NCBI GenBank assembly: GCA_001839685.1
Contig: MLAK01000176.1
Coordinates: forward strand, 1 to 64,000
Source of the DNA: Tritrichomonas foetus
Taxonomy: Eukaryota > Parabasalia > Tritrichomonadida > Tritrichomonadidae
Reading direction: 5' to 3'
DNA: 64,000 nucleotides
Part shown: piece by piece, positions 9,014-20,659 of the stretch
How the letters are laid out: every line of letters begins with the position of its first letter
Numbering within the stretch: the first letter of the stretch is position 1
The notes under the pieces: model-generated
The model's database searches: none
The model's input: only the letters and a program-made list of their open reading frames with translations
What the model was told of the DNA's origin: nothing
Position numbers and translations under genes: made by a program

Positions 9014-12000
9014 TTATTTAGAAAAATGAAATTTTGTTGCTTCAAAAATCGAATCTAGTAATTTTCCTCTTTTATCTTCAGGCTGAATGGAAACCTGATC
9101 TTCTAAGATTTTTCTTTTGATGAAAGGTAAGAAACATGGATCTCTAATGATTTCAGGAATTTCAGTTTTCATGATTCTTATCGATTTTAATGGTGTAATT
9201 TGCACACATGCTGGAAATACGTCATCAGGAATAAGATTCGAAACTCCATTAACAGCAAATTGAACACCAAGTCGAATTGCTTCAAGCTGTTTTTCAATTG
9301 ATTGTTTTTCATTCAAGTCCCAATTTGCATCATTAAGATCATCTTGTGAGATTTCCCCACCGAAGGCATATCTTATAATTGCTTTGGAAATTGGTAATTG
9401 AATGGATTTACCAGAAATGAATCTCAAACCAAGTAAAATTCCAAATCCCTGATATGCTTCAAGAATTTGCGAATCATCTACATTCGGAATTGGCATCAAC
9501 ATTCCATTTCTTCGTGATTCAAACATATTATTGGTTGCCAAACGAAGGAATTTTGTAATTGATATATAATTTTCTGGGTTGGCTGCATTTTCAATAAATT
9601 TGGGTGCCTCGATTCGAACCCTTGCTGGAAGGTTTGAATAGAGTTTATAAAATTTAGTAAAGAACGAAATTAAATCAGATTCACCATATTCGAAATCTTT
9701 CAATGGTGGACTTGGTTTCTTCTTTTGAATCAATTTGGCATTTAAAACGACTCCAAGAGTATGTTGGATACTACAAATACAATTTGAAAGTCCTGGCATG
9801 TGATACGGATGGAACTTATTTCGATCTTCTAATAAAGCAGCTATATAACATGAAATTCGATAGCGTAAAGTGTCAGGTGAAATTGAGGGGATTAATTTCG
9901 TTAAGTATTCATCATCAAGAACTGCAGTCATGCTCATATTGAATGAAATAAGGGACTGTGCAATTGAAACAAGTAAAGAATCATGCTCAATTGTTAATTT
10001 TTCATGTAATTCATGATAATAATGATAAAGTTGTGAATAATCATTCACTGTTGGAAGAGATTGATCATATACAGGAATAATTTGAATAATTGCTTCATGA
10101 TTTTTGAGTCGAATTGTTACTGATTTCGAAGAAACATTAATTAATGTGGAATTTTTAACAGAAACATCATTAACAAAGATTATTCCATCAGTAATCTTCT
10201 TATTAAGTTTAATATAAACACCTTTAAGTCTGTCATTTGAAAGAACAACAGGCGGAGCTGGTGAGGAGAGCTTCGATAAATCAACAACAATGGTTTGCTT
10301 TGGCCTTCTACAATTTTTAGTGCACACATAAGATGCACTAGTTAAAACAGGTAATTTCAATTGGCCAATTTTCCCCAAATAATGCAATTTGTTGCCAAAT
10401 GGTGACATTAGGGCCAATGTTAATCTCATTAAAAGGCCTATAAATGGTAATGATGTATTATTGTTGTAAATAATGCTTGTCATTGTATTGATAAAGTTTA
10501 CTGTTCTTTCTCTAACAATACTCAAATCATTAATGAAACCAATATTATTTTGATTTGAGTCTGTTGATGAAATATTTGTGGATGGGGTACAATTAGCATA
10601 ACAAAATAGAGTAAAGAGAGTTAATGAGGTGCAAATCTCGGCTGGCAAGCGAGATATAGCTTCAAGATTAGTACAATTGCCATATTGTCTCATAATAGAA
10701 TCAGAGATGTTGTTATTAAGGAAACACTTATTATACCATAGAGCATATGTTGATGGAAACAGAATATCTTTTCCATCTTGGCAGTGCTTCAATAATGGCA
10801 ATAGTACATTTTGGTGAAGAATATGTGAAGATTCGGGGAAATCAAGCATAAAACTCACCATTTGAAGTGCAAATGCAAGCGGTGATTTATGAAAATCAAT
10901 AGAGATTAATTTAATATACAAAAGATCAGTTGTTTTAACATTTAAAAATGTAAAAATGCAACTTTCGAGTAATTCTTGGGAATTTGTATCAATTTCGATT
11001 TTATTGCCAAAAATGTTCAATATTTTAATTCGTGACGTGCTTTTGTTAAATATTGAATGTGGAAGGACACGAACATATAAACAATCCATGCCAATTCGGC
11101 CAATTTCTATTTGATCGTTTTCAAGGTTTGTTATTGACATTGTTTCAATTGCATTTCCTTTCATATTTGTTGTTAAATATTCGAATGCCATGTTTGCAAG
11201 AAGCTTAAATGTTTCAGGTTTCACATGGTAAATTTCTTTAAGTAAATTCGCTAAAATCGGATTACATTCGCCTCTTAAAATTTGATTTGATGGAAAATAA
11301 TTTGACAATTTAATTAAGAGATTAGAATTTACCTCAACTGAAGATGAATTGGAATTATTGAGTGAGTTGGCAAGTGATTTTGAAAGTTCATTAGCAGAAA
11401 TTGAATATAGTGCATTCTTTTCGAGTTTGTCGAAGAATTCATCTCGTCGTTTCTTGGTGAGTAATGATTTATTTTGTTCATCTTTTTCAGTATTTGCAAA
11501 GAATAAGAATGGTGAAATATTCTGTGGCATAGTACTTTGAATTCTTTGGATTGCATTCACAAATTGGGCTTGATTCCTAACAAGGGATTCAGTCAATGAA
11601 ACAATTTGATCAGTTTTAAGTTGCATATGAACAACAATATCCGAAAAAACATCAACAGAATGCAAAGTGGCTGATATTTTTTCAAGTGGAGTGAATGAAG
11701 TAACAATATTCTTAGTTGGGATATAAATTGGCCTTTCAAAAGGAATTCTATAAAAGTTTGATGGTGGTGTAACAAAATCATGTGCTAATTTATTAGCAGG
11801 TACAAGAGTTGATAATCCAATTGGTATTTTATCTGGATTAATTGATGGCTCACGTGTTGGAAGATCTTTCGTAACAAATGTTGAGAGGAATTCATCAACA
11901 TCAAATATAAACGGTCTACATCCATTGTTGACAGTAATGTAATCATTTTCATCAACATGAAGTAAAAGTGAGAACGAGTCAGTTAATGAAATTTTTGCAG

Positions 12001-15000
12001 CTGATGATTCGACATAATTACCATCATGTGTAATAAAAGCAAAATTATTCTCTAAAGAAATAAAAATACCCACAATTTTGGTTGTTTTTGAATCAAGTTG
12101 ATCCAAACCACTCTGATAAAGAATATGGGCTTCAATAGTTTCATAAATTAAGGAAAATGCAATATGTTTAGAATGAGTTGAAACTTCTAAATAAACATAT
12201 GCCGTTGAGTCTTTTTGAATCGTTGGAAGGAAATGCATTGAATGCATTTTCGTGGGAGAATTTAGATCATCAATAATTGAGAATAATCGATTATTCGAAT
12301 AAATATGTGAAAATTGACGTGCTTTACGTGAATAGAAAAGGAATGATGGAATATCATTTGGTGAAACAAGTTCAGGTGCTTGTTCAGCATAAAAATATGG
12401 CTGTGGATTTTCAATTGCACCAATGTAAATTTGTGTTAAAATAAATAATGAACCAGATTGAAGGAAAATTTGTTTATAAGGCCCATAAAGTCCAATTGTG
12501 ATAATATCTGATTCAAATTGAACATTTAAACTTGCATGCCTTATATTAATAATGTTATTTGAAATTGATATTGGCAAATGTTGGCAATTCGACATTTTAT
12601 TTTTGGTGATAAATCCAAATTTCATCGATGTCTGTGGTTTAAATGAAACAATAGGCGAATCTCGAGTAAGTCGGAATAAGGATTGCCGTTCTTCCAGGTC
12701 GAAATAAGCTATTTTATCTTCAAAAATAGACAATGGTTCAATCCGTCTGGGGTTATCAGATGTTGATTGAAGTAAAGTTGATGGTGATGCAAATGAAACT
12801 TGCGAATTTATTGATAATTCGGCTAAGGCAAGGTTTGCATATCTTTGATAGGGTCCATTTACACATTTTTCTACAGCACTGATTAATTTTTGAGAAACTG
12901 CTGGAATTTCAGCTGGCAAAATTGGAATAAATGGAGTAGGCATATATACAAAGTGATAGTTATTTATTGAAGGAAGTATGAATGCATTTCCTTTTTCAGT
13001 CTTGAAGTGATAATTATGATAGTCAAACGAAACTAAAGTTACTATTTGATTATTTGAGATAAGTCTGACTTTTTGAGAAGGATGTGGTGGTAAATATCTT
13101 TGAGATAAAACTAATAAAGCACCGAGTGATGCTTCATTTTGTTCATTAATGATATCAGCTAAATCAGAAAAGGTATCATTTTCAATTAAATCTCTCAAAA
13201 TTGCAGCTCGTGAAATCGAAAATGACGGAGAAATATTTGCTGCTTCTGTAACTGTTGGTAAAGGTCTCTCGGTGATAAAGTTTTTACCAATAATTGAAAG
13301 AATATCTTTAATGATTGGTGATTTTTGAATGCTTGTATGAACCTTATATTTTTCTACAATTTGAGAAATTAATGGAATATTACTTGGTATATTAAATCTC
13401 AAAGCGTATAAAACAAGTTTCATGAAAAATGACTGCGAGTTTTGATTATTGGGAAGGATTAAAGCAACTGATAAAGCAAATCCTATAAATGGAATAGTCA
13501 TTGTACTCGAATTGATTTCAATTGTTGCTAATGATTCACAAATAGTTTCCAAAAATTGAACAACATCAGGAAGAGTTGGTAGAACTGTTGTAAACAAATG
13601 ATTAGATTTTTCTATTAATGAATTCGCTAATGGCATATTCAATGGAAATGTTGTTGATGATAATGATTTCAGAAATTGAACAATTGCATTCTTTCCTTCA
13701 TTTAAAACACTATCACCACCAATTCGAAATGCAATTTGAATATGTGATGCAGATCTCATTAATAGCTCAGTATCGTTGCTTTGCAATCCTTTTTCAGCAG
13801 CTTGTAAAGAATTAATTGCGAATTTAAGGGCATCATCAGTACCTTTAATGGCTTCAATTAAAAAGTTAAAGCGTGTTTCAGGAAGCTCGCTGAAATTATT
13901 GGACATTAAGAATGAGGCAAGCGTATGGAAAATTCTCTTGGTATCTTGTGATTCAGTAACAATGAATGATGGCGGTGCCATAGCAAAATCAAGAAGTGAT
14001 GGATCAAACATATCATTATTAACAAGATAATGAAGTACAGAAAATGTACTTGGAAATGTTGTTGGTAAATCAAAAACTGAACAATTAATTTTATCCCTTA
14101 ATTGTTCACGAAGTTCTGCTTTTTGTTCTTTTGTAATTGATGATTTCACAACTTCATGTGGTATATGAAATTGCGGATATTTCGTTAAAGAATGAGAATT
14201 TAATCTTCGTGCAAAATTATATAACATTTCAGAAATTGAATAAGATAAATCAAAGAATGATTTTGGTGACAAAAATGATCGAGTTGCTATAAATCGTGCA
14301 GTAATTATTGCTCTATATCCCCATTCTGTAACTGTACTGTCACTAAAGAATATGAAAGTTAGATGCTGTGATTTTGTCACAATTGGTGATTGCCATTTGG
14401 CATACTTTCCAGACATTCTTGGGGAAATTTCTTGTTTCATCTCTTCATCTGCAAAAATTTGAAGATAATCACAACTTGGCTCAGTATTGGTTTGCTTGTC
14501 AAATTCTATAACAACTTCAACAGCACCAGGAAAGTCATAATGATGAATAACCTTCATATCATTTTCATAAGGATGTGGTGTTTCATCAATTTTTGTCTGA
14601 ACAATATATTGTTCTTGATCACGAACTGAAGCATGCATATCAGCGAAATCTTGGAGATCTTTAATTGATGTGTATTGAATTAACGTTGAAGCGAGTTTCA
14701 AAATAATGTTTGTGTAATTTTCGCTTTCAGGTAATTGTAAAATCCTTTCAATAAGTGGTATAATTGGTGGAACCAACGTAGTTAAGACAGATTTATGACA
14801 ATTTGGAAGTCTAACCAAAATCGGCAAAATTATTGTTGGAGAAAAACATTTTTTAATTAAAATTCCTCGTAATAAAGTGAAAATTAATTGTGAAAGAAAT
14901 GGAAATTCTTTTTGGGACTCTCTTGATGCATATGAAAGCACAAAATCCATATTTTCATTCAAAAATGTTAAAGCAAAAGTAAAAATGTCATTAAATCCAG

Positions 15001-16855
15001 TTGAAAATAATTGTGTAATTTCATAATCCTTTAAATTTTGAAGAATAATATCACAATTTTCTATTGTATTAAATAATGGAGAATTTCCATGCTTAATTAA
15101 AGCTCGAAGTAATTCGATTTTTGTTGTTTGAGTTATTGATTCACTTTGAATGATTTTCACTAATAATTCAATCGATATTGTTGGTGGTTTGTTCACTTGT
15201 GAATAAAAAATAATTAATAAAATAATTGTTTGTTCAAGAAATACCGAATATCTATCATCTTTAAAGCCAAGTTCAATAAGATTAAATAAAGGATCAGTAT
15301 TAACGAATACATAATGACGATTACAATTTAATTGTGTTGATGTAATTTTCGAAATAGTTGAAGGAATAATTGCATTAATTAAATCCAAACATGGATTTCC
15401 AGTAGTTTCTCGAAATTCACCAAAATTCATTTGTAAAGCATATCTTTCCGAATAATTATAAATTGTTGCAGGCGCCCAACTTGGTGCAAATATTAAAGTA
15501 TTCGCTTCACAATCAAATGCAGCAAACGGAGATATTTTTGGCTCGTTTGAATTATTGATTTCGACTGATTCACCTGATTCCAAAATGAATGAATTTACAG
15601 TGGCTGGCGAATCATCTTTCGGCATTAAAATAACATTCAAATAAATTCCATCTGTGAATAAATTTGCATATTCCATTGAAGCTGCAGGTATAAATTCAGA
15701 TTCAGTATTATGAAGTTCAATTTCAATCGTTTTAAAATGAGTTAAATGATCGTTTTCAAATTTATATGAATAAATAGTTTTTTGTGTAACAATATATAAA
15801 ATATTACGAAACGCTGTAAATGGTCCACTAGGAAGTTGTTCATCAGTTTGAACAGTTCCAACAATTTTCAACGTAGCAGGATCAATGATTGTAATATCAT
15901 TGGATTGTTTTTCAGCAAATCTAACTAATAACCGTTCATTACAAAATGCCATTGATGTTGGTATTTGGTCGATATATTCTTCACAGTGAAGTTCTGTTTG
16001 TCCAAAAATGGTTCCACACTTTCCAGTACCCAATTTTGTGAATCCAAGAGTTGAATCAATGACGTAAAGAAAACCTTTATAGGCGGCACATTTTCGTCGT
16101 GGTTGTTCTGCGAATGTAGATGGCGGTTTCATGTTTTGCGTCATAATAGGATAATATGTAACAGTTATTGGTGATGATGGATTATCAATATAATCTAAAA
16201 ATGTTGCTTTTGACATTTCTAATTTCATGTCTGATATTAAAAGTGGGAAAAGTGGAAGTTGGCTTTCTTCAACTTGATGTTCGAACCAAACTGATGCAAG
16301 AATTAAAACGTCTTCAATTTTGGCCCGAAGTTTGATGAATTTGAGCCAAAGATGCAAAATCGCCGCATGATCGCAATTCGGTAAAATTAAAGCCGTTTTC
16401 ATCCACTGTGTAACTTTTTCAGAAACTTCGGGAACATCCCAAACTTCGGCTGGCGTATTATTTGACAAAAAATGATTCATTACTTCTAAAAAGCGTGGAA
16501 CTGACTCTGGAGTTTTGGCACTAATTTGCTCGATAATTGGAATAATTACATCACGTAAAATCAAAAAAGGAGCTTCGATTTTGGGTAATATTTGAGCGAC
16601 AATTTTGGGAAAATGTGGTGCGGAATATTCGAGAGTATCTAAATATAATTCTTTCAAATCTGAACGTATCTCTTCTAATTCTCGAAGTTCATCGATTAAA
16701 GTGGCTCGTTTTCCTTTGGATTTATTAATCGAATTTGGCTTGTATTTTTCTGCGGCTTTTGAATCGACGCGAGTCCAATCATCGAGATAACTCATGATGG
16801 TATTTCGACCATAAAGTAATCCTGGGCCATATCTTGAAAGAATTGCTTTCAACAT
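9014..16855 (-). CDS. Giant HECT-related protein with CUB-like domain, HECT C-lobe missing
   Basis: A 2613-residue protein with an ATG at 16855. After a helical N-terminus, residues about 240-480 look like beta-propeller blades (repeated YVIDS, LLVRF, LYIVTQKTIYSYKF). Residues about 758-850 form a CUB-like sandwich starting PHPYENDMKV and containing CDYLQIFADEE and TEWGYRAIITARF, similar to the domain in HECTD4 and ZZEF1-type proteins. A SPRY-like region lies near 1570-1650 (VGIFISLENNFAFITHDGNYV). The C-terminus from about 2460 resembles a HECT N-lobe (FGILLGLRFISGKSIQLPIS, then SIEKQLEAIRLGVQFAVNG). The protein ends about 150 residues later without the C-lobe or the catalytic-cysteine motif of active HECT ligases. 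It is therefore related to large E3 ligases but may not catalyse transfer itself. Confidence 0.6.
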   Translation of the reverse strand: MLKAILSRYGPGLLYGRNTIMSYLDDWTRVDSKAAEKYKPNSINKSKGKRATLIDELRELEEIRSDLKELYLDTLEYSAPHFPKIVAQILPKIEAPFLILRDVIIPIIEQISAKTPESVPRFLEVMNHFLSNNTPAEVWDVPEVSEKVTQWMKTALILPNCDHAAILHLWLKFIKLRAKIEDVLILASVWFEHQVEESQLPLFPLLISDMKLEMSKATFLDYIDNPSSPITVTYYPIMTQNMKPPSTFAEQPRRKCAAYKGFLYVIDSTLGFTKLGTGKCGTIFGQTELHCEEYIDQIPTSMAFCNERLLVRFAEKQSNDITIIDPATLKIVGTVQTDEQLPSGPFTAFRNILYIVTQKTIYSYKFENDHLTHFKTIEIELHNTESEFIPAASMEYANLFTDGIYLNVILMPKDDSPATVNSFILESGESVEINNSNEPKISPFAAFDCEANTLIFAPSWAPATIYNYSERYALQMNFGEFRETTGNPCLDLINAIIPSTISKITSTQLNCNRHYVFVNTDPLFNLIELGFKDDRYSVFLEQTIILLIIFYSQVNKPPTISIELLVKIIQSESITQTTKIELLRALIKHGNSPLFNTIENCDIILQNLKDYEITQLFSTGFNDIFTFALTFLNENMDFVLSYASRESQKEFPFLSQLIFTLLRGILIKKCFSPTIILPILVRLPNCHKSVLTTLVPPIIPLIERILQLPESENYTNIILKLASTLIQYTSIKDLQDFADMHASVRDQEQYIVQTKIDETPHPYENDMKVIHHYDFPGAVEVVIEFDKQTNTEPSCDYLQIFADEEMKQEISPRMSGKYAKWQSPIVTKSQHLTFIFFSDSTVTEWGYRAIITARFIATRSFLSPKSFFDLSYSISEMLYNFARRLNSHSLTKYPQFHIPHEVVKSSITKEQKAELREQLRDKINCSVFDLPTTFPSTFSVLHYLVNNDMFDPSLLDFAMAPPSFIVTESQDTKRIFHTLASFLMSNNFSELPETRFNFLIEAIKGTDDALKFAINSLQAAEKGLQSNDTELLMRSASHIQIAFRIGGDSVLNEGKNAIVQFLKSLSSTTFPLNMPLANSLIEKSNHLFTTVLPTLPDVVQFLETICESLATIEINSSTMTIPFIGFALSVALILPNNQNSQSFFMKLVLYALRFNIPSNIPLISQIVEKYKVHTSIQKSPIIKDILSIIGKNFITERPLPTVTEAANISPSFSISRAAILRDLIENDTFSDLADIINEQNEASLGALLVLSQRYLPPHPSQKVRLISNNQIVTLVSFDYHNYHFKTEKGNAFILPSINNYHFVYMPTPFIPILPAEIPAVSQKLISAVEKCVNGPYQRYANLALAELSINSQVSFASPSTLLQSTSDNPRRIEPLSIFEDKIAYFDLEERQSLFRLTRDSPIVSFKPQTSMKFGFITKNKMSNCQHLPISISNNIINIRHASLNVQFESDIITIGLYGPYKQIFLQSGSLFILTQIYIGAIENPQPYFYAEQAPELVSPNDIPSFLFYSRKARQFSHIYSNNRLFSIIDDLNSPTKMHSMHFLPTIQKDSTAYVYLEVSTHSKHIAFSLIYETIEAHILYQSGLDQLDSKTTKIVGIFISLENNFAFITHDGNYVESSAAKISLTDSFSLLLHVDENDYITVNNGCRPFIFDVDEFLSTFVTKDLPTREPSINPDKIPIGLSTLVPANKLAHDFVTPPSNFYRIPFERPIYIPTKNIVTSFTPLEKISATLHSVDVFSDIVVHMQLKTDQIVSLTESLVRNQAQFVNAIQRIQSTMPQNISPFLFFANTEKDEQNKSLLTKKRRDEFFDKLEKNALYSISANELSKSLANSLNNSNSSSVEVNSNLLIKLSNYFPSNQILRGECNPILANLLKEIYHVKPETFKLLANMAFEYLTTNMKGNAIETMSITNLENDQIEIGRIGMDCLYVRVLPHSIFNKSTSRIKILNIFGNKIEIDTNSQELLESCIFTFLNVKTTDLLYIKLISIDFHKSPLAFALQMVSFMLDFPESSHILHQNVLLPLLKHCQDGKDILFPSTYALWYNKCFLNNNISDSIMRQYGNCTNLEAISRLPAEICTSLTLFTLFCYANCTPSTNISSTDSNQNNIGFINDLSIVRERTVNFINTMTSIIYNNNTSLPFIGLLMRLTLALMSPFGNKLHYLGKIGQLKLPVLTSASYVCTKNCRRPKQTIVVDLSKLSSPAPPVVLSNDRLKGVYIKLNKKITDGIIFVNDVSVKNSTLINVSSKSVTIRLKNHEAIIQIIPVYDQSLPTVNDYSQLYHYYHELHEKLTIEHDSLLVSIAQSLISFNMSMTAVLDDEYLTKLIPSISPDTLRYRISCYIAALLEDRNKFHPYHMPGLSNCICSIQHTLGVVLNAKLIQKKKPSPPLKDFEYGESDLISFFTKFYKLYSNLPARVRIEAPKFIENAANPENYISITKFLRLATNNMFESRRNGMLMPIPNVDDSQILEAYQGFGILLGLRFISGKSIQLPISKAIIRYAFGGEISQDDLNDANWDLNEKQSIEKQLEAIRLGVQFAVNGVSNLIPDDVFPACVQITPLKSIRIMKTEIPEIIRDPCFLPFIKRKILEDQVSIQPEDKRGKLLDSIFEATKFHFSK

Positions 16856-17045
16856 GGCGAATTGATGATGTGTTTCAAAATTTGACCTTTAACCGAATTT
16901 CGAAAATCTCTTCAGAGTAAAGATCAAAATTAATTTATGAACTTTTCCCTTTTCTGAATATGGAATTCAGGATGTATCAAAATTAATTTAAAACAAATAG
17001 ATAGATTTAGATTTAAGTTTAGTATATAAAATATATGAATTAAAG

Positions 17046-19028
17046 TTATTCTGGGAATATTTTGATGCCAAGTTGCTTGCGTGCATTTTTCATTTCTTCG
17101 CTTTTATCGTCAACAAACTCACAAAGAAGAGCAAGAGTATTTGCTGATACTCCATCTTTAGAACTTGATGAAAACACACCATTCTTATATTGGATCATTT
17201 TATCCACGCTTTCCCAGCCTTCAATTGAAGCAAGTCTTCTTCTGATAGCCTTATCAGTGAAACAATCATATATTGGTTTCACACACCTTCCTTTTGTAAG
17301 TTTGGCATATTTTCTTGCTCTTTCAAAGTCTTCAGTAATGGAAATAATTAATGCAAGAAGATCAAATATGTTATATTTAAGTGCCAATTCTTCAAACTGG
17401 TCAGGATTTTCTTTAATGAATGGTTTTACATGATCGAACAAATGATCATCAACATGGAAATCAGTCAAAAGTAACTTACATTCAACCAACATCAAGGTAA
17501 ACTTTGAGTTCTCGTTCAAACAGTTTTCACCATTAGAATTTTCACCACTAGAACCACTAGAATGTTCATGTCTAAGATGTTTGGCTGATTCATTCAGTAA
17601 TCGATCAATGACTTCAATTAATTGATCAGTGTTTTGGAAATTTGTATCTGGATTTAGGTTAACGGTTTCTTGGATAGATTTGAGTAATAATTCCGCTTTT
17701 GAATGTGTCAATGATTTCAAGAGGATATCTATTTTCCCAAATTGTGAAAAACGATATAATTGATCATCTTTTGAACAAAATTTCAACAAATTAATTAAAA
17801 CATGATTTGTGTTGAAGAAAGCAAGAATCAATTCGGCTCTTTTTGAGGTTTGAAACATATCTATTAATTTTCTATGAACTATAAATATTTGTTCGAAAGT
17901 GAGTTGATTTGATGTTGAATTTATTCGTTCAAATAATTGAAATTCAGCATTAGTTATCACGTCAACTTGACAATCAGAAATATAAATTCGAAAACTTTCT
18001 AACAAACAGGAATTATTTTCTAATTCGCCGCTTTTTGGCGAATTTTCAAATAAATATAAATTATAGAATAAAGTAAATGGCATATTATCGGTTGTTACTT
18101 GTGTATCATTCGTAATTGGATTTAATTCATGAAGTCCGCTCTTTGAGAGGAGAATTAAAATTTTGTTTTGGAACGAAAATGAGGAAACAAGACTATCATT
18201 TTTCGGAAATGATGTTTTTGAGATCATTTCCAATTCGTCGTTTAATGTCATAATTCCATTTTCATTTATGAGGACAATTAAATCATTAATTATAGAAATT
18301 GAATCATAAGTGGGAATTTGAATTGGTCCTTGAATTTTTGAATAGTTTTCATCAACAATTATAATATTTAATTTGCTTGTGGAAGAAGAACCAATAATTA
18401 CAAAATTGTTATAATTGAAATTATAATCAAAAATGTCAGTTATTAATTTAAAATCATCAAAAACAATGTTGGAAACAAATTTAAAATCATTATCATGAAT
18501 TGAAATGGAATTTTGAGAGAATCCATAAAAATGATTTTGAAGATATTTAATATATTGAAAATTAGAATTTTTTGATATAGTCTTCACTTTTCCTTTTAAG
18601 TCAATCAAAGAAACATTTTTATTTTCAGTCAAAATTAAAACTTTGTCATTATTAAAATTCGATATCGAATTTATGTTTTTGATTTGCTGGAAAACTGTCG
18701 GCTGCGTGTTTGCGAGTAAGTCTGGAATGAAATGAAGCGATCCATTCGTTGTGTAGTAAGATAAAGACCGATTTGATAATAAACAAGTATTTTGCTTGCA
18801 AACTTTCCCGAGAACAAACGTCTGAATAATTTGGTTACTGGTGCTATTCCATATAAAAAGTTTTGCGCGAAGAAATGTGGCATATGTTTGACTACCATTT
18901 TGATTCAAGAAAGAATAAGACCAAAATGTGGCAGTTCCGTAATTAATTTGGGAAATCTGTCGTAGGATTTCAATCGGAATCTGATTATTTTGTGTATCGA
19001 TAAATGGAGAATAAATAACACTCTCCAT
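17046..19028 (-). CDS. Nup133-like nucleoporin (tentative)
   Basis: A 660-residue protein with an ATG at 19028. Roughly the first 350 residues are beta-rich, with repeating hydrophobic strands (KLFIWNSTSNQIIQTFVLG, NKVLILTENKNVSLIDLKG-like), consistent with a beta-propeller. The rest is an alpha-solenoid. Near the C-terminus, FEELALKYNIFDLLALIISITEDFERA followed by a Tyr/Asp segment and DKAIRRRLASI is typical of the Nup133/Nup155 helical stack. Such proteins are scaffold subunits of the nuclear pore. The protein is shorter than human Nup133 (about 1150 residues), so it could be a compact version or another propeller-solenoid coat protein. An Asn/Gly/Ser-rich insert lies near residues 485-505. 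Confidence 0.45.
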   Translation of the reverse strand: MESVIYSPFIDTQNNQIPIEILRQISQINYGTATFWSYSFLNQNGSQTYATFLRAKLFIWNSTSNQIIQTFVLGKVCKQNTCLLSNRSLSYYTTNGSLHFIPDLLANTQPTVFQQIKNINSISNFNNDKVLILTENKNVSLIDLKGKVKTISKNSNFQYIKYLQNHFYGFSQNSISIHDNDFKFVSNIVFDDFKLITDIFDYNFNYNNFVIIGSSSTSKLNIIIVDENYSKIQGPIQIPTYDSISIINDLIVLINENGIMTLNDELEMISKTSFPKNDSLVSSFSFQNKILILLSKSGLHELNPITNDTQVTTDNMPFTLFYNLYLFENSPKSGELENNSCLLESFRIYISDCQVDVITNAEFQLFERINSTSNQLTFEQIFIVHRKLIDMFQTSKRAELILAFFNTNHVLINLLKFCSKDDQLYRFSQFGKIDILLKSLTHSKAELLLKSIQETVNLNPDTNFQNTDQLIEVIDRLLNESAKHLRHEHSSGSSGENSNGENCLNENSKFTLMLVECKLLLTDFHVDDHLFDHVKPFIKENPDQFEELALKYNIFDLLALIISITEDFERARKYAKLTKGRCVKPIYDCFTDKAIRRRLASIEGWESVDKMIQYKNGVFSSSSKDGVSANTLALLCEFVDDKSEEMKNARKQLGIKIFPE

Positions 19029-20659
19029 CGATCTGGTATGGTGAACCTTTCAAAAGTGATGGTCAATGATAGTCAATTATAATTTCACGTTAATTTAACC
19101 ATTAAACGATAGAGATTTTGGTCACTTGGATCTATTCTCCCCTTTATATTTTTCAATATTAGTCTGAAATTTATTATATTTACGTCTATTTCTACATTAA
19201 AATGATGATTTGTTGTAAATATTTTGAGAAAACGGCTTTTTTTTTTTCTTTTCAGATTGAATGATGTAAATTATTTTGTATGATACGATAAAAATTTCTT
19301 TGAATAAGACTTCTTTCAATTGGGCTTATATTTACTCATGAATATCTTGATAATTATGATAGAAATACTATTAATTTACCATCATTTACTTCACAATAGC
19401 TATTTAATACATTAAAATGTAATAATTCTAATAGATATTCAATATGATATCGATTGAATTCTGTAAATCGATATTTCTACTATTAATGCGAACATTTCAA
19501 AAATATATTTCACCTTTAAGATTAGTTTTACGGTGAATGAAGGAATGATTTGAATATTAAAAATAATTCAACACTCTGATTTCTGTTTTGGAGAAAAACT
19601 ATGTCTATATAGTTCAATTTTATCAGTTAATATCACCTTCTAGCAAAGGAAAGGTCCAAAAAAGTGCCTTTTACTGGAAATATAAAAAACACCAAAGACG
19701 CATGAAACTTCTTTCAATTTAGCAAAAAAAGATGATTGTGGAATGAATCTGAAACAAAATAGCTTCAGGTAATTTTTGTTGGATCAATGAATACTCATGA
19801 AAGAAAGGTTTAATTTATATGCAGAACAAGTATATAAAAATAATGAATCAATTTATATATATTACTTTCTCATCAGTATGAAGGTAAATATTTGCTAAAC
19901 AAAAATTAGGCATACGTTAATTGGATATTTTTTGAGATTCGAATAATTGACTCTATCCCCAGAAAATATTCAATGCGAGAAATTTTTTATATTTTTTGAA
20001 ACCCACAGTTAACAGCTTTCAATATTTCTGAATGTCAGTTCTATTTTCAATAATTCTATTTTATATTATACTATTTTCTTTAATGCTACAATCCAACTAT
20101 TTTATCAAAGAAACCTAATATAATATTATTATATTCCTTAAAAAAGGAGAAAAGTCATTTTCTATATTGAAAGAAGGATGGGAAATTAAGAAAATTCTTT
20201 GAATATTTCTGAAGCTCTCCTTTTTCAGAAGAAACCTGGTAAGCTAACATAATGAATATCTTCTTATTTCAAAGTTATTTCGGTGATTTCGAGCATTGCA
20301 ATCTTTAGTTGGGATTACATTATATTTATTGATGCATCATTATGACTTAATTATGAAAGAATGGCTTTCAAAGCCAGGTTTTTGGAAACTTAAGAATGGT
20401 TATTTTTCATGTTCAAAAGTCAAATATTTAGAATATATATTCAAATAGTAAATCCTTTCAAATTTGTTAAATTATTTATCAGAAATTTTAAATGGACTAT
20501 TCTATTGAAATAAATCAACAAGTCACGTATTTTTCTGACCAAAGTTTTCAAAAACTTCAAATAAATTTAGCCCCTTTCAAATTCAATCAAAAGTCTGGTA
20601 GCATACATCCTTGAAAATTTTCAGATGATAAATTCATTAATTATCATCAGATTTCCATA
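19029..20659. other. Long intergenic region, 1.6 kb
   Basis: No reading frame above about 60 codons and no recognisable protein fragment on either strand. The sequence is strongly AT-rich with short runs of T (for example 19236-19245). It must hold the divergent promoters of the nucleoporin-like gene and the pseudokinase gene. Candidate signals on the minus strand are TCATT and TCACT sequences between 19029 and 19070. Confidence 0.5.

Noticed and set aside
19665..19674. GCCTTTTACT, identical to the conserved U5 snRNA loop core
   Set aside because: The flanking bases do not form the required stem, and no Sm site follows. Treated as a chance match in AT-rich DNA.
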